A stretch of 64,000 nucleotides of DNA from Arabidopsis thaliana. Its lineage: Eukaryota > Streptophyta > Magnoliopsida > Brassicales > Brassicaceae. Each line of letters begins with the position of its first letter. Position 1 is the stretch's first letter. This document shows positions 10,490 to 23,225 of the stretch, one piece after another. The position numbers were made by a program, and so were the translations under genes. The notes beneath the pieces were generated by a model, which did not search any database, had not been told where the DNA came from, and saw nothing but the letters and a program-made list of their open reading frames with translations. The stretch lies in NCBI RefSeq assembly GCF_000001735.4, contig NC_003076.8, forward strand, positions 3,596,001-3,660,000, given 5' to 3'.

Positions 10490-12409
10490 ATGAACTCTCT
10501 GTTCACCGCCTTCCGCCGCAACCTCCTCTTAAACCCTAATCCTCACCGCAACTTCTTTCTTCATAGATTGTTATCATCATCTCGCCGTTCATCCCCGCTC
10601 ATTCCCGTCGAGCCTCTCATCCAACGGATACAATCACCCGCCGTACCCGATTCTACATGTACTCCACCGCAACAAAACACCGTCTCGAAAACCGATCTCT
10701 CTACTATATCGAATCTTCTCGAGAACACTGATGTTGTTCCCGGTTCGAGTCTCGAGTCAGCTTTAGATGAAACCGGAATCGAACCGAGTGTTGAGTTGGT
10801 TCACGCGTTGTTCGATCGGTTAAGTTCATCGCCGATGTTGCTTCACTCAGTGTTCAAATGGGCGGAGATGAAACCTGGGTTTACACTTTCTCCTTCACTT
10901 TTCGATTCTGTTGTCAATTCTCTATGTAAAGCTCGTGAATTTGAAATTGCTTGGTCGTTGGTTTTTGATCGAGTGAGAAGCGATGAAGGATCGAATTTGG
11001 TTTCTGCAGATACGTTCATCGTTTTGATCAGACGGTATGCTCGTGCTGGTATGCAGATTTCTTGTAGCTTCATCAATATTGCTGATACAAAGAGCTAGCT
11101 TAGAGTAATAGAAGCATAAAGCTTTTGACTTTAATATAGTTTTTCCAATTTGCTTGTAGGTATGGTGCAACAAGCTATACGAGCTTTTGAATTCGCTAGA
11201 AGTTATGAACCGGTTTGTAAATCAGCTACGGAACTTAGGTTGCTTGAGGTTTTGTTAGATGCACTTTGTAAAGAAGGTCATGTTAGAGAAGCTTCAATGT
11301 ATTTGGAGAGAATAGGAGGGACGATGGATTCGAATTGGGTTCCTTCTGTTCGGATTTTCAACATTTTATTGAATGGATGGTTTCGTTCAAGAAAGCTAAA
11401 GCAGGCAGAGAAGTTATGGGAAGAGATGAAAGCGATGAATGTGAAGCCGACTGTTGTTACTTACGGTACTCTTATCGAAGGGTATTGCAGGATGCGTCGT
11501 GTTCAGATTGCTATGGAGGTTCTTGAAGAAATGAAGATGGCAGAAATGGAGATTAATTTTATGGTCTTTAATCCGATTATCGATGGTTTAGGAGAAGCGG
11601 GGCGGTTAAGTGAAGCTCTAGGTATGATGGAAAGGTTCTTCGTTTGTGAATCAGGTCCTACTATAGTGACTTATAATTCACTAGTGAAGAATTTCTGCAA
11701 GGCTGGAGATCTTCCTGGTGCTAGCAAAATACTCAAGATGATGATGACACGAGGTGTTGATCCTACCACGACTACATACAACCATTTCTTCAAGTATTTC
11801 TCAAAGCATAACAAAACGGAAGAGGGCATGAACTTATATTTCAAGTTGATTGAAGCTGGACACAGTCCAGACCGGTTAACGTATCATTTGATCTTGAAAA
11901 TGCTGTGTGAGGATGGGAAGCTGAGCTTGGCGATGCAAGTGAACAAGGAGATGAAAAACAGAGGAATCGATCCTGACTTATTAACAACCACAATGCTTAT
12001 ACATTTGCTCTGCAGACTCGAGATGTTAGAAGAAGCCTTTGAAGAGTTTGACAACGCAGTGAGACGAGGGATTATTCCACAGTACATCACATTTAAGATG
12101 ATCGATAACGGGTTGAGATCGAAAGGGATGAGCGATATGGCGAAGAGACTATCCAGCCTAATGTCGTCTCTTCCTCACTCGAAGAAGCTGCCAAATACAT
12201 ACAGAGAAGCAGTAGATGCACCGCCTGATAAAGATAGAAGGAAGTCTATTTTGCATAGAGCAGAAGCCATGTCTGATGTGTTGAAAGGTTGCAGGAACCC
12301 GAGAAAACTCGTGAAGATGCGTGGATCGCACAAAAAAGCTGTTGGTGAAGACATAAACCTGATAGATGATATCAATGAACGAAATGGAGATGCAGGGGAT
12401 TTTGAGTGA
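10490..12409 (+). CDS. SOAR1: SOAR1 pentatricopeptide repeat protein
   Basis: Two exons, 10490-11048 and 11160-12409, encode 602 residues (MNSLFTAFRRNL start). The 111-bp intron is marked by GCTG/GTATGC and CTTGTAG/GTATGG and removes an in-frame stop. About ten degenerate 35-residue P-class PPR repeats run from residue ~110 to ~510, e.g. PTVVTYGTLIEGYCRMRRVQ and GPTIVTYNSLVKNFCKAGDL. The N-terminus is basic and Ser/Arg-rich, like a mitochondrial presequence; the C-terminus is Lys/Arg-rich. No E, DYW or SMR domain. The published SOAR1 (suppressor of the ABAR overexpressor) is a cytosol/nucleus PPR protein that negatively regulates abscisic acid signalling. Identity is recalled (AT5G11310). Confidence 0.93.
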
Positions 12410-15400
12410 GAGCACTCTCTTGTAAGTTGTAAACTTAAGGTTGGAAATAGGCTCGTAATGGGCCATTTAGTCCTAGACTTCAAGCCACAATTTTGATTCT
12501 AAGAACCCAAGCATCTTGATTTCTAGCGAGATACAAACATCTTGTTATCAAGGACATACAACCTGAAGCAAATGGGATTCAAAGAGAGAAAAAAAATCAA
12601 TTTTTTTAATAAACCAATTGATTTTACTTTGTTTATGTCAAATAAATCAAAATTAAACTAGACACAAACCAATTTAGTGTAAGCAAAACTATGTAAGTAA
12701 ACAAAAAAAAAATTGCATTCAAGTTTCATATTCTTTAGTTAGTCCGAACAAAATTTCAGGCAAATTAAACCAAACCAAACCAAACCATAAAAACGGTCAT
12801 ATATTTGAATTGAATAACCAAAACAAAACAAAGAAAATGTCAATCTCTACATATATGTATGTGTGTGTGTATATAAGGTCGAATCCTGCTAAATTTTGAT
12901 CACGTGCCATATCATATCTTTCTTACATAGACTTGTCATATAAGTGGAAACGTAAAAAAAATCGACATGTAAACATTTAGACCAAAAACTATAAACAAAC
13001 AAAAAAAATGTTGCTAAAACTTAAAAAGAAACAAGAAGCAAAATAAAATTTGAGAAGTGAATAAACAAGAAGACAGAGGGAATCAAAAGACGTAGGAGAT
13101 AGGGAGAGGTCCTTTTCTTCTTAGTGAAGCCTACGTAATAAACACAGAGGATGATGACATTAAAACAACTCTTAGGTTTTGAAAAATAAAATGTACTGTA
13201 AAAAAATAAGATAGTTTGTCAGCGAAGGTCAAGCTGCTCTTAAAAGCAACATTACATACCACTGAGATGTGTTCAGATTTGGGGCCACTCTTCTCTTCTT
13301 ATTAGTATTTCTAAAGTTTTTTTTTTTCTTTGATAAACGTTTTGGTTTTGTAATCGAGGTTCTCAATCATATTTCAATATCATCATCAAATCATCACTAC
13401 CCAAAACTGGGATTCAAATTCCATGTCAATGAATAAGAAAAAGAAAAAGTTATATGCATTTTAAAATTATTAAAATGGACTCAAATCCATGTGGTCAATT
13501 GGTCAGGCAATAGATAGTGACTGAAAAATGGGTCAATCGAGAATAGATATTAATATTGTAATAGTTAATTTGTAATGGCTATTATTTATAATTCTTCAAA
13601 ACACTTATTTGGAGTGCTATTTTCTTTCATAATTATTAGAATAAAAATTGCTATTTCATGTTATATTTTTATTTACACCTTCAAAATTTGGTTGTTGAAT
13701 TGAGATGAGTTAGATATATTCTTCTTTAAATCACGTTTGTTTGAATTTTGTTTTTAATATATTATTCATGTTAAGCTGGGAACTAATTTATATTTATATG
13801 AAACTGAATTGTAGCTACACAACAGTATTTATAAATTCCGCCAAAATGTTTTTAGTACCATATAAGAGTCAACTAAAATTTATATTTGGTAATCGAGTAG
13901 AGTGATTTATATAATTAGCAAAAACATTACTGGAAAGAATCTTCTAAAATTACTTAATTTTCAGAATCTTCTATTAACCCACAGTATCTATATGTACTTG
14001 ACTTTACTAAACTATCATTAAATAATCATCACAATTTTCAAAACCTTTCCTTTATAAAGCTATCAATCTTTTCTCATTAAATGTTGCTTCTAACTAAAAT
14101 TTTACCCATCTGGTGATACGACCTTTAGAATACGATGCACACAGATACAAAACAATTTGCTTCTTCGTGTGTATATATACATACACACACTTATGTATTT
14201 TTTTTGAATATTTATGACGTAAGTATATAAAAGAGTGTGAGAGAAAGATCTTGTCTGATAGTTCTCGTACGAAATGATCCAAAATCTGTCAGAGCTCCAT
14301 CATTGTCGCCCTCGTGGACAACTGATATCTTGAATTTTTATGTTAATTCATTTAAATTTAATATTAACTGACTAATATTGACTGACTTCTAAAAAAAAAA
14401 AAAAAAAAATCAAAACAGAACAAAAAAAAACGCTAGATTAATTTTTGATAATTAAAAACTGAGGACAAATTGGTTGAAAAAAAAAAACGGATGGCAAAGT
14501 TATGTGTCAAACGCATCGTCATCACTCTGTCATGGTCCTAACCATTTGTCAAAATGATGGCCAAATCATAAACTCTATTTAATATTTTTAGTTTATAAAA
14601 ACTGACGGCGAGGTTTAATACTAAAATGATTAGATGTGTGAAACAAAAACTTGGCAAAATGAAAGTAATGGGAACTGGAAAATGGAAATAGCAAAAGGAG
14701 TAATGGTTTAGTGTGAACTTACTAAGCAAGTGGAAAGAAGAAGAAAAACAAAAATTAAATGGGTGTTTACAAAATTTACAATAAACTTTTTTACTATTTA
14801 TCTTACTCTTGATTTTTTTTTATTGTGAAGCCAGTTAAACAATATCAAATTTCTGTATGTAAAAATAAAAAAATCAGTATGTCAGGTTTACAGCCTAAAC
14901 TAAATATATGTTTGAATTAATTTAGAAAAGAGGGTTAAAAAAATTGATGTTGTCAATCAAAGTAAATCTTTGTGGACTCCATGCAATATCTTAAGGACAA
15001 TTCAGAGTGGCTACTGTCAACTATAATTACCAATTTTCAATAACTGTATATCATGTCGTTAGCTATTCATAGAAGCACATATTATATGAATGTCAAAAGT
15101 CTTCACTCTTTTGGTTAAGAAATCAAAATTCAAAGAGGCAGAGACAAATTATTGTTACATTCTTAAAATTAATTTGCTTCAGAAATTAAGAGTATAATAT
15201 CAATAAATGGAACCAAAATTCAAAACAATATTTTACTAAGAAATTGCACCAAAATTTAGATATTATTTTACAGCCAAAGAAGTAAATATTACCAAATTTA
15301 CAACGCATGGAAGCTTGGAAAATGAGGAAACTACTCAATATTAAATAAACAACAAAGCTAACTAACTTCATTAGCGACCATGAAAAAAGATACAAGTCAA

Positions 15401-15428
15401 AATTGAGAACAAGAAAAGAACCAAATTA
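12410..15428. other. Large AT-rich intergenic region between SOAR1 and YUC4
   Basis: About 3 kb with no coding pattern on either strand. Simple repeats include a GT tract near 12859 and a poly(A) run at about 14391-14409. A 200-bp stretch near 13060-13330 is less AT-rich than its surroundings and might be transcribed, but I see no hairpin or ORF that supports an RNA gene. The right part is the 3' flank of YUC4. Confidence 0.4.
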
Positions 15429-17361
15429 TTAGGATTTATTGAAATGAAGATGAATAATATGGGAACTACAAATATTCCTACAACTCAACGGACCGTTAAA
15501 TTTCATCCATTGGTCTGTTATATCCTCAGCGATCTTAACGGCGTCATAGGCTGTTCCCGAAAGTCCTCTTCTCGTGAAACCCACCGTGTATAGTCCCTTC
15601 TCTCCTTTCCATCCGTTAGGAAACGGCGTTTTTGGCATTCCTTCTTTTGTGAAAAAACTATTCTCCTGGAAAATTCAAAAGATGATCATATATATTATTT
15701 TTAATTTCTTAAACAAAACTATAAAGATATGAGGGGAGATGAGACAAAGAAAATAAGAAAAAACAAACGAGCTTTTTAGTAGTTTTTATATAGTGAAGAA
15801 GGTTTATTCCATTTTGCATGGAGAAAAGAAGAGTTTTGGAGTCTTGCTTGTTCCCTTTGTTGCATGTGTTGTGTCCATATCATAGAAAGCGATGTGTGAT
15901 TCACTAAATGATAACACTACAAACGTATTATTGTTTAGTTTTTAGTCTATATACCATATCTTTATCATTTTACCATCAGCATCACCGTTATTCTTGAAAA
16001 CGAAGTTTTTAATTGCATGCATCCGTATGTTGTTGCTTCACATAATTTCATCATCATCACATATACATATACACATTGACATATATATAGCAAGAGAGAG
16101 AATATGATAAATAGTATATGCTTAAAAGTACCTTAAGCCAATCGGGTACATTACTCTTATACCCAGTCGCTAATATTATGGAGTCGAATTCAATTTCTTT
16201 CCCATTCAGAAACTTTGCCCCGTTCCTCGTTATTTCTTTCACGGCTTGCGTCACCTAATAGTTAATACCCACAAGACAAATCAGTTCAAGTACAAACGCA
16301 CGCATGCAAACTTTTCATATATCTAACCTTTTAGCTAAAAAGGTAATTTACTCTAGATGGTTAGTATTACTTTAAGAAGAAGAAAAATTATGAACTTACT
16401 TTAATTTGTCCTGATCGGATTAAAGAAATGGCACCGACATCAAGAACGGGAGTTTTACCGGTGACGTTCTTTAGCTCAATTGGTCCGGTCTTAGGTCGTC
16501 GAAGGCCTAAAAGGTCGGTATTGCCCAACGTAGAATTAGCAAGAAGTAGGAGAAATTTGTCCACCAGCTTTAGAGGAAACCATTTCAGTAGTGTCATGGC
16601 TATTCCAAATGTTGATAGACCAAAAAAGTCTCTTGGTAATACATGTACCTGCGTCATTAATTAGACCCGGTTACTACTTATATTAACAAAAGCTTATAGA
16701 GTTTAATAATGAGCATGATTAATATTTTACTTACAGAGTTTCTAACGACCATATGAGGCAGAGCATTGTATCTACAAAGATCCAAGCTGACCTCCATACC
16801 GGAATTTCCACAACCAACCACCAAAACCTTCCGGTTTGCGAATGCCGAACCGGACTTGTACGCACTGGTGTGAACAACCGGTCCAGTAAACTTCTTTAAA
16901 CCGGGTATGTTCGGAAACACCGGTTCAGCGTTTTCCCCTGTGGCAACCACCAGCCACGTGGATGTGTATACACCGTCTTGCGTCTTCACATTCCATAGAC
17001 CAGATGCGTCATCGAACTCTGCTTTCTCGACGGTTTGGTTAAATACCGGTTTGATATTAAACCGGGCAGCGTAGGACTCAACGTAGGAGATGAATAGTTG
17101 CTTGGATGGGTATTTGGGGAAGTTTTTAGGGAAAGGCATAAGAGGAAGCTCGCAAAAGTGTTTAGGGAGATGGAGTTTGAGACGGTCGTAGGTTCTTTTT
17201 TGCCATAAAGAAGCTAAACAATCGGTTCTCTCGAGGATAACCGATGGTACGCCTCGGTTTGACAAACAAGCCGCTACGGCTAGACCGGAAGGCCCGGCTC
17301 CGACGATGATCGGACCAGGAACGAAGATTTGAGTAGGTTCTGATTCTCTACAAGTGCCCAT
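15429..17361 (-). CDS. YUC4: YUCCA4 flavin monooxygenase (indole-3-pyruvate monooxygenase)
   Basis: Four exons in transcription order: 16735-17361, 16400-16648, 16132-16254, 15429-15665; together 411 residues, the expected length. It converts indole-3-pyruvate to indole-3-acetic acid using FAD, NADPH and O2, the last step of the TAA1-YUC auxin pathway. The FAD motif GAGPSG is at about residues 21-26 and the NADPH motif GCGNSG at about 188-193. The ATGY motif ([12 protein letters not shown]) sits at the end of exon 3. No residue of these motifs is missing. If intron 3 is retained, the frame runs on after PDWLK into a hydrophobic tail ending at 16057, matching the reported ER-anchored flower isoform. 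YUC4 acts in leaf, flower and embryo patterning. Identity recalled (AT5G11320). Confidence 0.97.
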
Positions 17362-17730
17362 GTCGACTAATAAAAGCGAAAGAGAGAGAGAGAGAGTAAG
17401 AAAGAAGAAGAAGGAAGGAAGAGGAAAGTGTCTTTATCTTTCTCTGACGATCACACACACATGCACCTAAGAAGTGTCCTGTTTTAGGGTCTTCTTTTGA
17501 TTGTTTCTCGGGAAAAACCAAGAAACCAAGTTGGAAATTATATAGAGACCACGTAAGATGAGGTGGTGTAAATGCTCGAGAGTGAGTGAGAGAGAGAGAG
17601 AAGGCGTGAGAGAAAAGGAAAGGATTTGTGTGTGTGTGTTTCTCAATAAGTAATGGGGGAGGAGAGAGAGAGAAAAGAGAAGAAGTATTGTGATGTGTAT
17701 AGTGTAGGGAGTAGAGTAGGTCTAAGAAGG
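17362..17730 (-). promoter_or_regulatory. YUC4 leader and proximal promoter with GA/CT tracts
   Basis: On the minus strand the leader is CT-rich: GA runs on the plus strand lie at about 17377-17395, 17588-17601 and 17654-17690, plus a GT tract at about 17626-17638. Such CT-rich leaders and GAGA-type tracts are common near Arabidopsis transcription starts and can bind BPC factors. A long open frame across this block (17348-17800) reflects the low-complexity composition, not a gene. Confidence 0.5.
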
Positions 17731-19941
17731 GAAAAATGGTGGAGATATTAAATATTACCACTGGAAAAATCTTTGCCATAGATTCTTTACTATTAGTCAA
17801 ACTAAATTTCTTTCTACAATTAATGACTATTTTTTTCCCTTTATAATCACTAAGAATTTATTTATATGCGATAATGCGATCCAACATGATTACTATATAT
17901 TATGGTTAAGATTTTAATTACTTTGATACTTTCGTGAGCAACATATGTTAATAGTGCATTATGTTAAATATAATTCAATTATGTTGTGTATAGTGTACGT
18001 TTATTAAAAAAAAAAACAGTTCTATGTTTAGTACAAAAAACATTAAAACAGTGTTGATGTCAGGATGTAAAAGCTAAACATGTCTTTAAACACTAAAACG
18101 AACATCCGCTAACTATATTGTAGTATATGATATATGCGTTGACGTGTTTCATGACTTCCATGATCACATTCACATATTCACATTCGTACAATTGTTATAA
18201 TTAAATCTTTTACCGAAAGTTTGTTGGGGTCAAGTAAGTGGAAACAGAAGATTCATGTCATTAAATTATCAATTAATCAAATATTGTTTACTTTAACAAA
18301 GGTTTAGATGACCTTCTTTCCATCATAAGTATTCATCTTCTTTCCAACATAAATTATAGTATACCATATAGATTATTACATTTTCGTGAGAAAGAAAGAT
18401 ACATAATCAAAAGATAACTACTTCTACGCTTTGATTTTGAGGTAGCTGGAGGGATGATATATTCAAGCACAATTAATGAGAATTGCACCAAACACATAAT
18501 TAATAAGTGGATATGTGGAAAATGTAATTTGACTTGCCACTCCTTCGTTAAATGTCAACTAATGCAGCCGACCTCCACTTCCCCTATGATCTCTATAAGG
18601 TTGCAATATCAATATTTAACATATTTTATGCGAAGCCATATTCTTCAAAGCAACTAATTATGGATCATTTAAATCTAGATTGGATTTTATACTGGACGCA
18701 ACAACATCACATTTACTTATAAATGTACGGCTGATTAAATAGCTGATATTTCGTTTTGTTCAATAGATTCTATAAACTAGTTACTAACAGATATGAACCA
18801 AAATTACTTCTATGATATCTTAAAATAATATGCATATAGAATCAAAAATTATAAAAATACGAGATATCATTACTAAAAAAATCCTAAGGATGAAATATTT
18901 TTGTATATATATGTATATAGTTTATACTTTATAGGTAAAGAGGAAGAGAAATATTGGGACTTAAATGTTATTTTAATGTGACTTATTTTAGTCAGAAATG
19001 TATATATGCGCATGGTAGTTTAAGCTGTAAATTTAATGATGCATTGCATGCTAAACCTCATCTCATCGATTAACGTTTGACCTTATTATGGATACCATTT
19101 CACACAGACACAATTGATTAAGACGTAAACGATATCCAACGTAAATGTTTTAACTATATTAACTTGCTTTCTGGGTATTATTTAATCGAAAAATAAACTG
19201 TATATACGCTTGACTTGGATGCATATTATTACTACATAGACCCAAATGTTTTGTTTGCTCCAATCAAATAAAAACCTTATTATGGTCAAGAGATGAATGA
19301 CTTTATCAACAAGATTTAATTAAAATGCCATTTTTTCATGTATCATTCCTATTATTTACGTTAGTACTCCACTTACATATAATCATGACATGTTCAATTT
19401 CTTTTACAATCCTTATAGTAAGCAAATAATTTCTAATTAAAACCAAAAAAATATTCTAATTATACGTGAGAAAATCAATATATTGGAATATGATATTTGA
19501 AACTAATATAATTATCTTTCTGCATGCATGTATCTCTAGCTAGTTCTAGTAAACACAAAATTTGTGCTAAACTAAAACGCTAGCTAGTTTCAATATATAC
19601 ATATTTTATTAATTAGGTAAACGAAAGATACTTATTCAATAGCAAAAATTCAATCTAGTTCAAATTTTCTTTAACTAGCACTACATAACCGTTTTAAAGA
19701 TCAGGTGTGCATAAACTTACTTAGCTTGGACGAGAATCAAATGTTTCTTACGTAAAGATAACTTCGAAATCAAACGATTCTATAGACTCATTATTTATGC
19801 ATGCTTGGTATAATAGAATGGTCCATACATTTTCTTTTGTTAATTCAAATGGTCCTAAAATTCAGTTTAATAGAGCCTAGACTCATGACTAAGCTGGAAG
19901 AAAAATACAAGTTATACAAGTGTATCGGCTATACTATTAAT
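17731..19941. other. AT-rich intergenic region upstream of YUC4
   Basis: No coding pattern, RNA gene or clear transposon termini seen. The distal promoter of YUC4 may extend into it. Small open frames are scattered and short. Confidence 0.4.
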
Positions 19942-20295
19942 CTACTCTATATGCATGTTACATAGTGTATTGATGGTCCCTTTGGTTAGACGAGGAATAT
20001 TGTGGTCCTTGGATGGATCACCATCAGCAATCTTGTTTACACTATCGATAATGGCAAAAATATGAATATTACAATGTAGACAAAAGAATTTAGGGTCCCA
20101 TGAAAACGTCATCTTGCTCTGGCCTCTTCTTCCAATTTCTCCTTCTGCATTATCCGACTCAATGCTCTTTGGAACTTTTCTGTCAGGCTTGAATTTGCCC
20201 TCAACCTCAATTTTTCTCACCATAGTTACATGACCACACTCATATATACCATATATAGACGCATGCATGTTGGACATCTGAGATAGCTTAACCAT
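19942..20295 (-). CDS. Unrecognised 117-residue hypothetical protein
   Basis: A continuous frame from a true ATG at 20295 to a TAG at 19942, unusually long for this AT-rich surrounding. The protein has no signal peptide or membrane helix; residues are mixed, with Lys/Arg/Glu-rich stretches (IEVEGKFKPDRKVPKSIE) and three Cys-His clusters (YECGHV, FFCLHCNIH, NTLCNMH) that could be metal ligands. I do not recognise a family. It may be a small gene, one exon of a larger one or a decayed transposon fragment. No promoter evidence is visible. Confidence 0.35.
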   Translation of the reverse strand: MVKLSQMSNMHASIYGIYECGHVTMVRKIEVEGKFKPDRKVPKSIESDNAEGEIGRRGQSKMTFSWDPKFFCLHCNIHIFAIIDSVNKIADGDPSKDHNIPRLTKGTINTLCNMHIE

Positions 20296-21057
20296 AAATT
20301 GGAGATGTACGTTAGGATTACCCTCGACATTTGTATTCAGTATGTGTGTAAGTATTCAAATAAGTCATGTACCGACATAAGTCACTGATTCATTACAATT
20401 AGATTAATTCATGGTATTTGATATTGTATTATTTGAAACCACTAAAAATAATAATTAAGAAGAGACGATGGAATCTTTTTTCCTTTTCCTTTTTTTTTTC
20501 TTCTGAAAATCTTAAACTGTTTTCACTTTTTCTACTATATTTTATCTTGCAAGGCCATGTTAAATGTGATTTTGAAAACATGATATTTTTTTACATAATA
20601 TCTTATCCAAAGTATGTAGGAGCTAAAATGAGCAACATTACGTAAAATCAGCAACTCGACTCCTCTCATGTCTTTCTTTAAACATTTGTGATTTTAATTT
20701 CAATTACAATTACTGTAGTATTACTAATTTTAGTTCCTACAACTATGATGTTCTTTTTAATTGTAGTAGTAAGATAAACAAAAAATAAAAAGAAGTTTAA
20801 ACGATGGTCCACACTCCACATACCACATACCACATTCTTTACTAATGCATTTTGTGCGACGCATCACATGATTCACTTAGTGTTTTTGTTTTTCTCCAGA
20901 ATGAACAACTGAAAAAGGTGTATAATACATATGTATAATTGTCCCAAAATATAATAATATGTCTAAAAATAGTATCCACCAATCACCATGTAAGAATCAA
21001 CGGCTTCTGCGTTGACCATTATATTTAAATATGTCAACCTGTAAATAGAAGACAAAA
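20296..21057. other. Spacer upstream of the tRNA gene
   Basis: AT-rich, no gene seen. The 60 bases before the tRNA contain CAA motifs (atgtcaacct), which in plants can mark tRNA transcription starts. Confidence 0.4.
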
Positions 21058-21129
21058 GCGTCTGTAGTCCAACGGTTAGGATAATTGCCTTCCAAGCAAT
21101 AGACCCGGGTTCGACTCCCGGCAGACGCA
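21058..21129 (+). tRNA. tRNA-Gly (anticodon TCC)
   Basis: A 72-nt cloverleaf without intron. The acceptor stem GCGTCTG pairs perfectly with CAGACGC (21122-21128), with A as discriminator. The D-arm carries the A box (TAGTCCAACGG). The anticodon stem ATTGC/GCAAT encloses the loop CTTCCAA, so the anticodon is TCC, reading GGA. The T-arm CCGGG/TTCGACT/CCCGG holds a perfect B box. CCA is not encoded, as expected for a nuclear gene. A run of 12 T follows at once. Confidence 0.97.
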
Positions 21130-21130
21130 A

Positions 21131-21142
21131 TTTTTTTTTTTT
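21131..21142 (+). terminator. RNA polymerase III T-run terminator of tRNA-Gly
   Basis: Twelve consecutive T residues begin two bases after the discriminator base, the canonical Pol III stop signal. Confidence 0.85.
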
Positions 21143-21341
21143 CCTTCCTTTTTGACAGTGAAAACAAATTTTCTCCTGCTTTGTGGATTCTAGGGTCACA
21201 AAACTGATTTTTTTCATCATTTTTATATAACTTGTATTTGAAGTATCCATAGTTTCTACATTAACGTTCCAAACAATATGTTCAAGTCTATTAAACACAC
21301 AATTATTAACATACAACATCTCTCACATCAAATATTTATCA

Positions 21342-22861
21342 CTAGATAAGGGGAGCACAGGAAAAGAATGGCATGTTTCTCTGCTCCAAACCAAAAACGC
21401 CATCTCCAATTCCGTCATGATCCAGACCTTGCTTGATACGCCCCAAACGCCTTGCATACAAAACTTGCTCAGAAACAACAGGCAATCTTATTCTCTGATA
21501 TTCCTCAAGACCCAAACTTACATTCTCAGGTCCACAGTTCTCTAAGCATTTGCCTAGCACTTCCGCATCAAGTATCGACATGTTTGTGCTTCTTAGACCA
21601 TGAGGGGTCGTGGGATGAGCCGCGTCTCCAACCAACACGATGTTTCCCCAAAAGATTCGTTCTAAAGGGTCAGAGTCGTAAATAACATTAAGGAAAGGAT
21701 CCTTTGTTTCACTCATGAGTCTCGCTAGTTCGGGGATCCAAATGGTTTCTGCTTCTTGATGCATCTTATTGATCATTTCTTGACTCACTTTTAGAGTAAC
21801 AGAGTTGCTCTGATATCGTAATTCCATAACAACAACAAAATAGAAATCAAGAAAACTACACTTGTAGACGCATCCTAATCAAAAAGAGAGAGGAATTAGT
21901 CTTCTTACTTTCAGGTCAGGCTCTGGTTGATTGACATACCAAATCCAGTTGAGTTTCTTGTTAAAAAGCTCGTAAAACACGCTATGAGTCTGTTCACCGA
22001 GATCAAAATACAAGCATTTTCCAAGATCCGGATACACTTTCTTAATCCCACTAACTGTTTCCGAGTTCTCATTCCCTGAGAAATCAAATACACCTCTCCA
22101 AGCACAATAACCAGAGTACCTTTCACATAAAACGAAAAAAACAAAATCCTATATGATCAAGTCCACAAAATATCGATAAATGAAGATCACACTCTTATTT
22201 CAAACCTCAGTTTAAAGTCAGGCAAGAAAGTTTTCCGAATCGAAGACAAACACCCATCAGCTGCAATAAGTAAGTCTCCTTCAATTTCAACAGTTTCTTG
22301 AGTTTCCACAACTAAAGTCTTAACCTTTACATTAGATTCATCTTGTGACATTGTGAAAGACAGAAACTTATGTCCCCAAAGAAACATGGTCTGAGGCAAT
22401 GCGTTATACAGAAGAGATTGAATATCTGACCAATAAGCTGCTCGGAAATCAAAATCCTCATCTCTTGTTAAAATCCTTGTCACTTTCTTCTCACTATCAG
22501 TTGTCTGATTCTACAACAAACCCACAACACACAAAAAAAGTTAAAAACTTTAGGTAGAGCTGGAAAAACTAAACGCCGATTGTTTCAATTGTCGAACTAA
22601 ACTCAGTGTTCTTATTACCTGATCAATCGAGAGAGGCAAGGTGATTTCATCTAAGAGCTGTGGAGTAGTAAGCCATGATTTGATGATCTGCCGAGCCTGA
22701 GGGTCGAGTCCGAGCCCAGCACCAGTAGGACTCCCAACAGGAGGTTCGGAAGATTTCTCGAGAACCAAAACATCCCAGCATGCTAACGTGAGCGAGTGTG
22801 CGCAAGATAAGCCTGCTATACTTCCTCCTACTATGATCGCTTTCCCTTTCTTCTTCCCCAT
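21342..22861 (-). CDS. FAD-dependent aromatic-type monooxygenase/hydroxylase
   Basis: Four exons in transcription order: 22619-22861, 22206-22510, 21909-22119, 21342-21809; 408 residues starting MGKKKGKAIIVGGSIAG. The N-terminal Rossmann dinucleotide motif appears as GGSIAG (residues 12-17), a permitted variant of GxGxxG, with the strand-end Glu in LVLEKS. The DG motif is GDLLIAADGCLSSIRK (about residue 165). The second FAD motif, GNIVLVGDAAHPTTPHG, begins near residue 300. This is the layout of class A flavoprotein hydroxylases (salicylate, zeaxanthin epoxidase and UbiH-like). The substrate is unknown. There is no transit peptide. I recall AT5G11330. The gene shares a 364-bp divergent promoter with NAA50. 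Confidence 0.9.
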
Positions 22862-23225
22862 CTCATCAAATCAAATGTTTCTTCTGCTTCACAAATTGTT
22901 AACGATAAGAGAGAGTTTCAACTTAATGAAACCTCTGGGTGGATAAGAGGATTAGAACTATGTGGGATGATTCCAGGCCCAATATTCCAAGCCCAATCGT
23001 TTGGTCATATAAATAAGAAACTGATCTCTGTTGTGCGTCAAAACTATGTATTAGAATTTCATTTTGTCCAGGCCCAGAATGAATTATAGGCCCAATAGTC
23101 TATTCTCTCTCCCACGAACATTATTTATAGATTTTTGGGTTTCCCCTAAATCTCGAGCTTTTTCTTCCCTTGATTTCTTTGGTCTCTGTCCGTACGACGT
23201 CGAATATCTAGATTGTTCGACGGCG
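22862..23225. promoter_or_regulatory. Bidirectional promoter, monooxygenase / NAA50
   Basis: 364 bp between divergent start codons. Four GGCCCA or AGCCCA elements (about 22976, 22991, 23071, 23090) are site II motifs recognised by TCP factors, common before growth and translation-related genes such as NAA50. The first two sit between the genes' leaders; the last lies in or near the NAA50 leader. Confidence 0.55.

Noticed and set aside
13060-13340. Possible non-coding RNA in the SOAR1-YUC4 spacer
   Set aside because: Slightly less AT-rich and tidy, but no hairpin, Pol III boxes or ORF that would support a call.
17348-17800. 150-codon minus-strand frame before YUC4
   Set aside because: It is made of CT/GA low-complexity leader sequence, overlaps the YUC4 start in another frame and has no domain.
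20963-21319. 118-codon minus-strand frame
   Set aside because: It runs through the antisense of tRNA-Gly; the tRNA explains the local structure.
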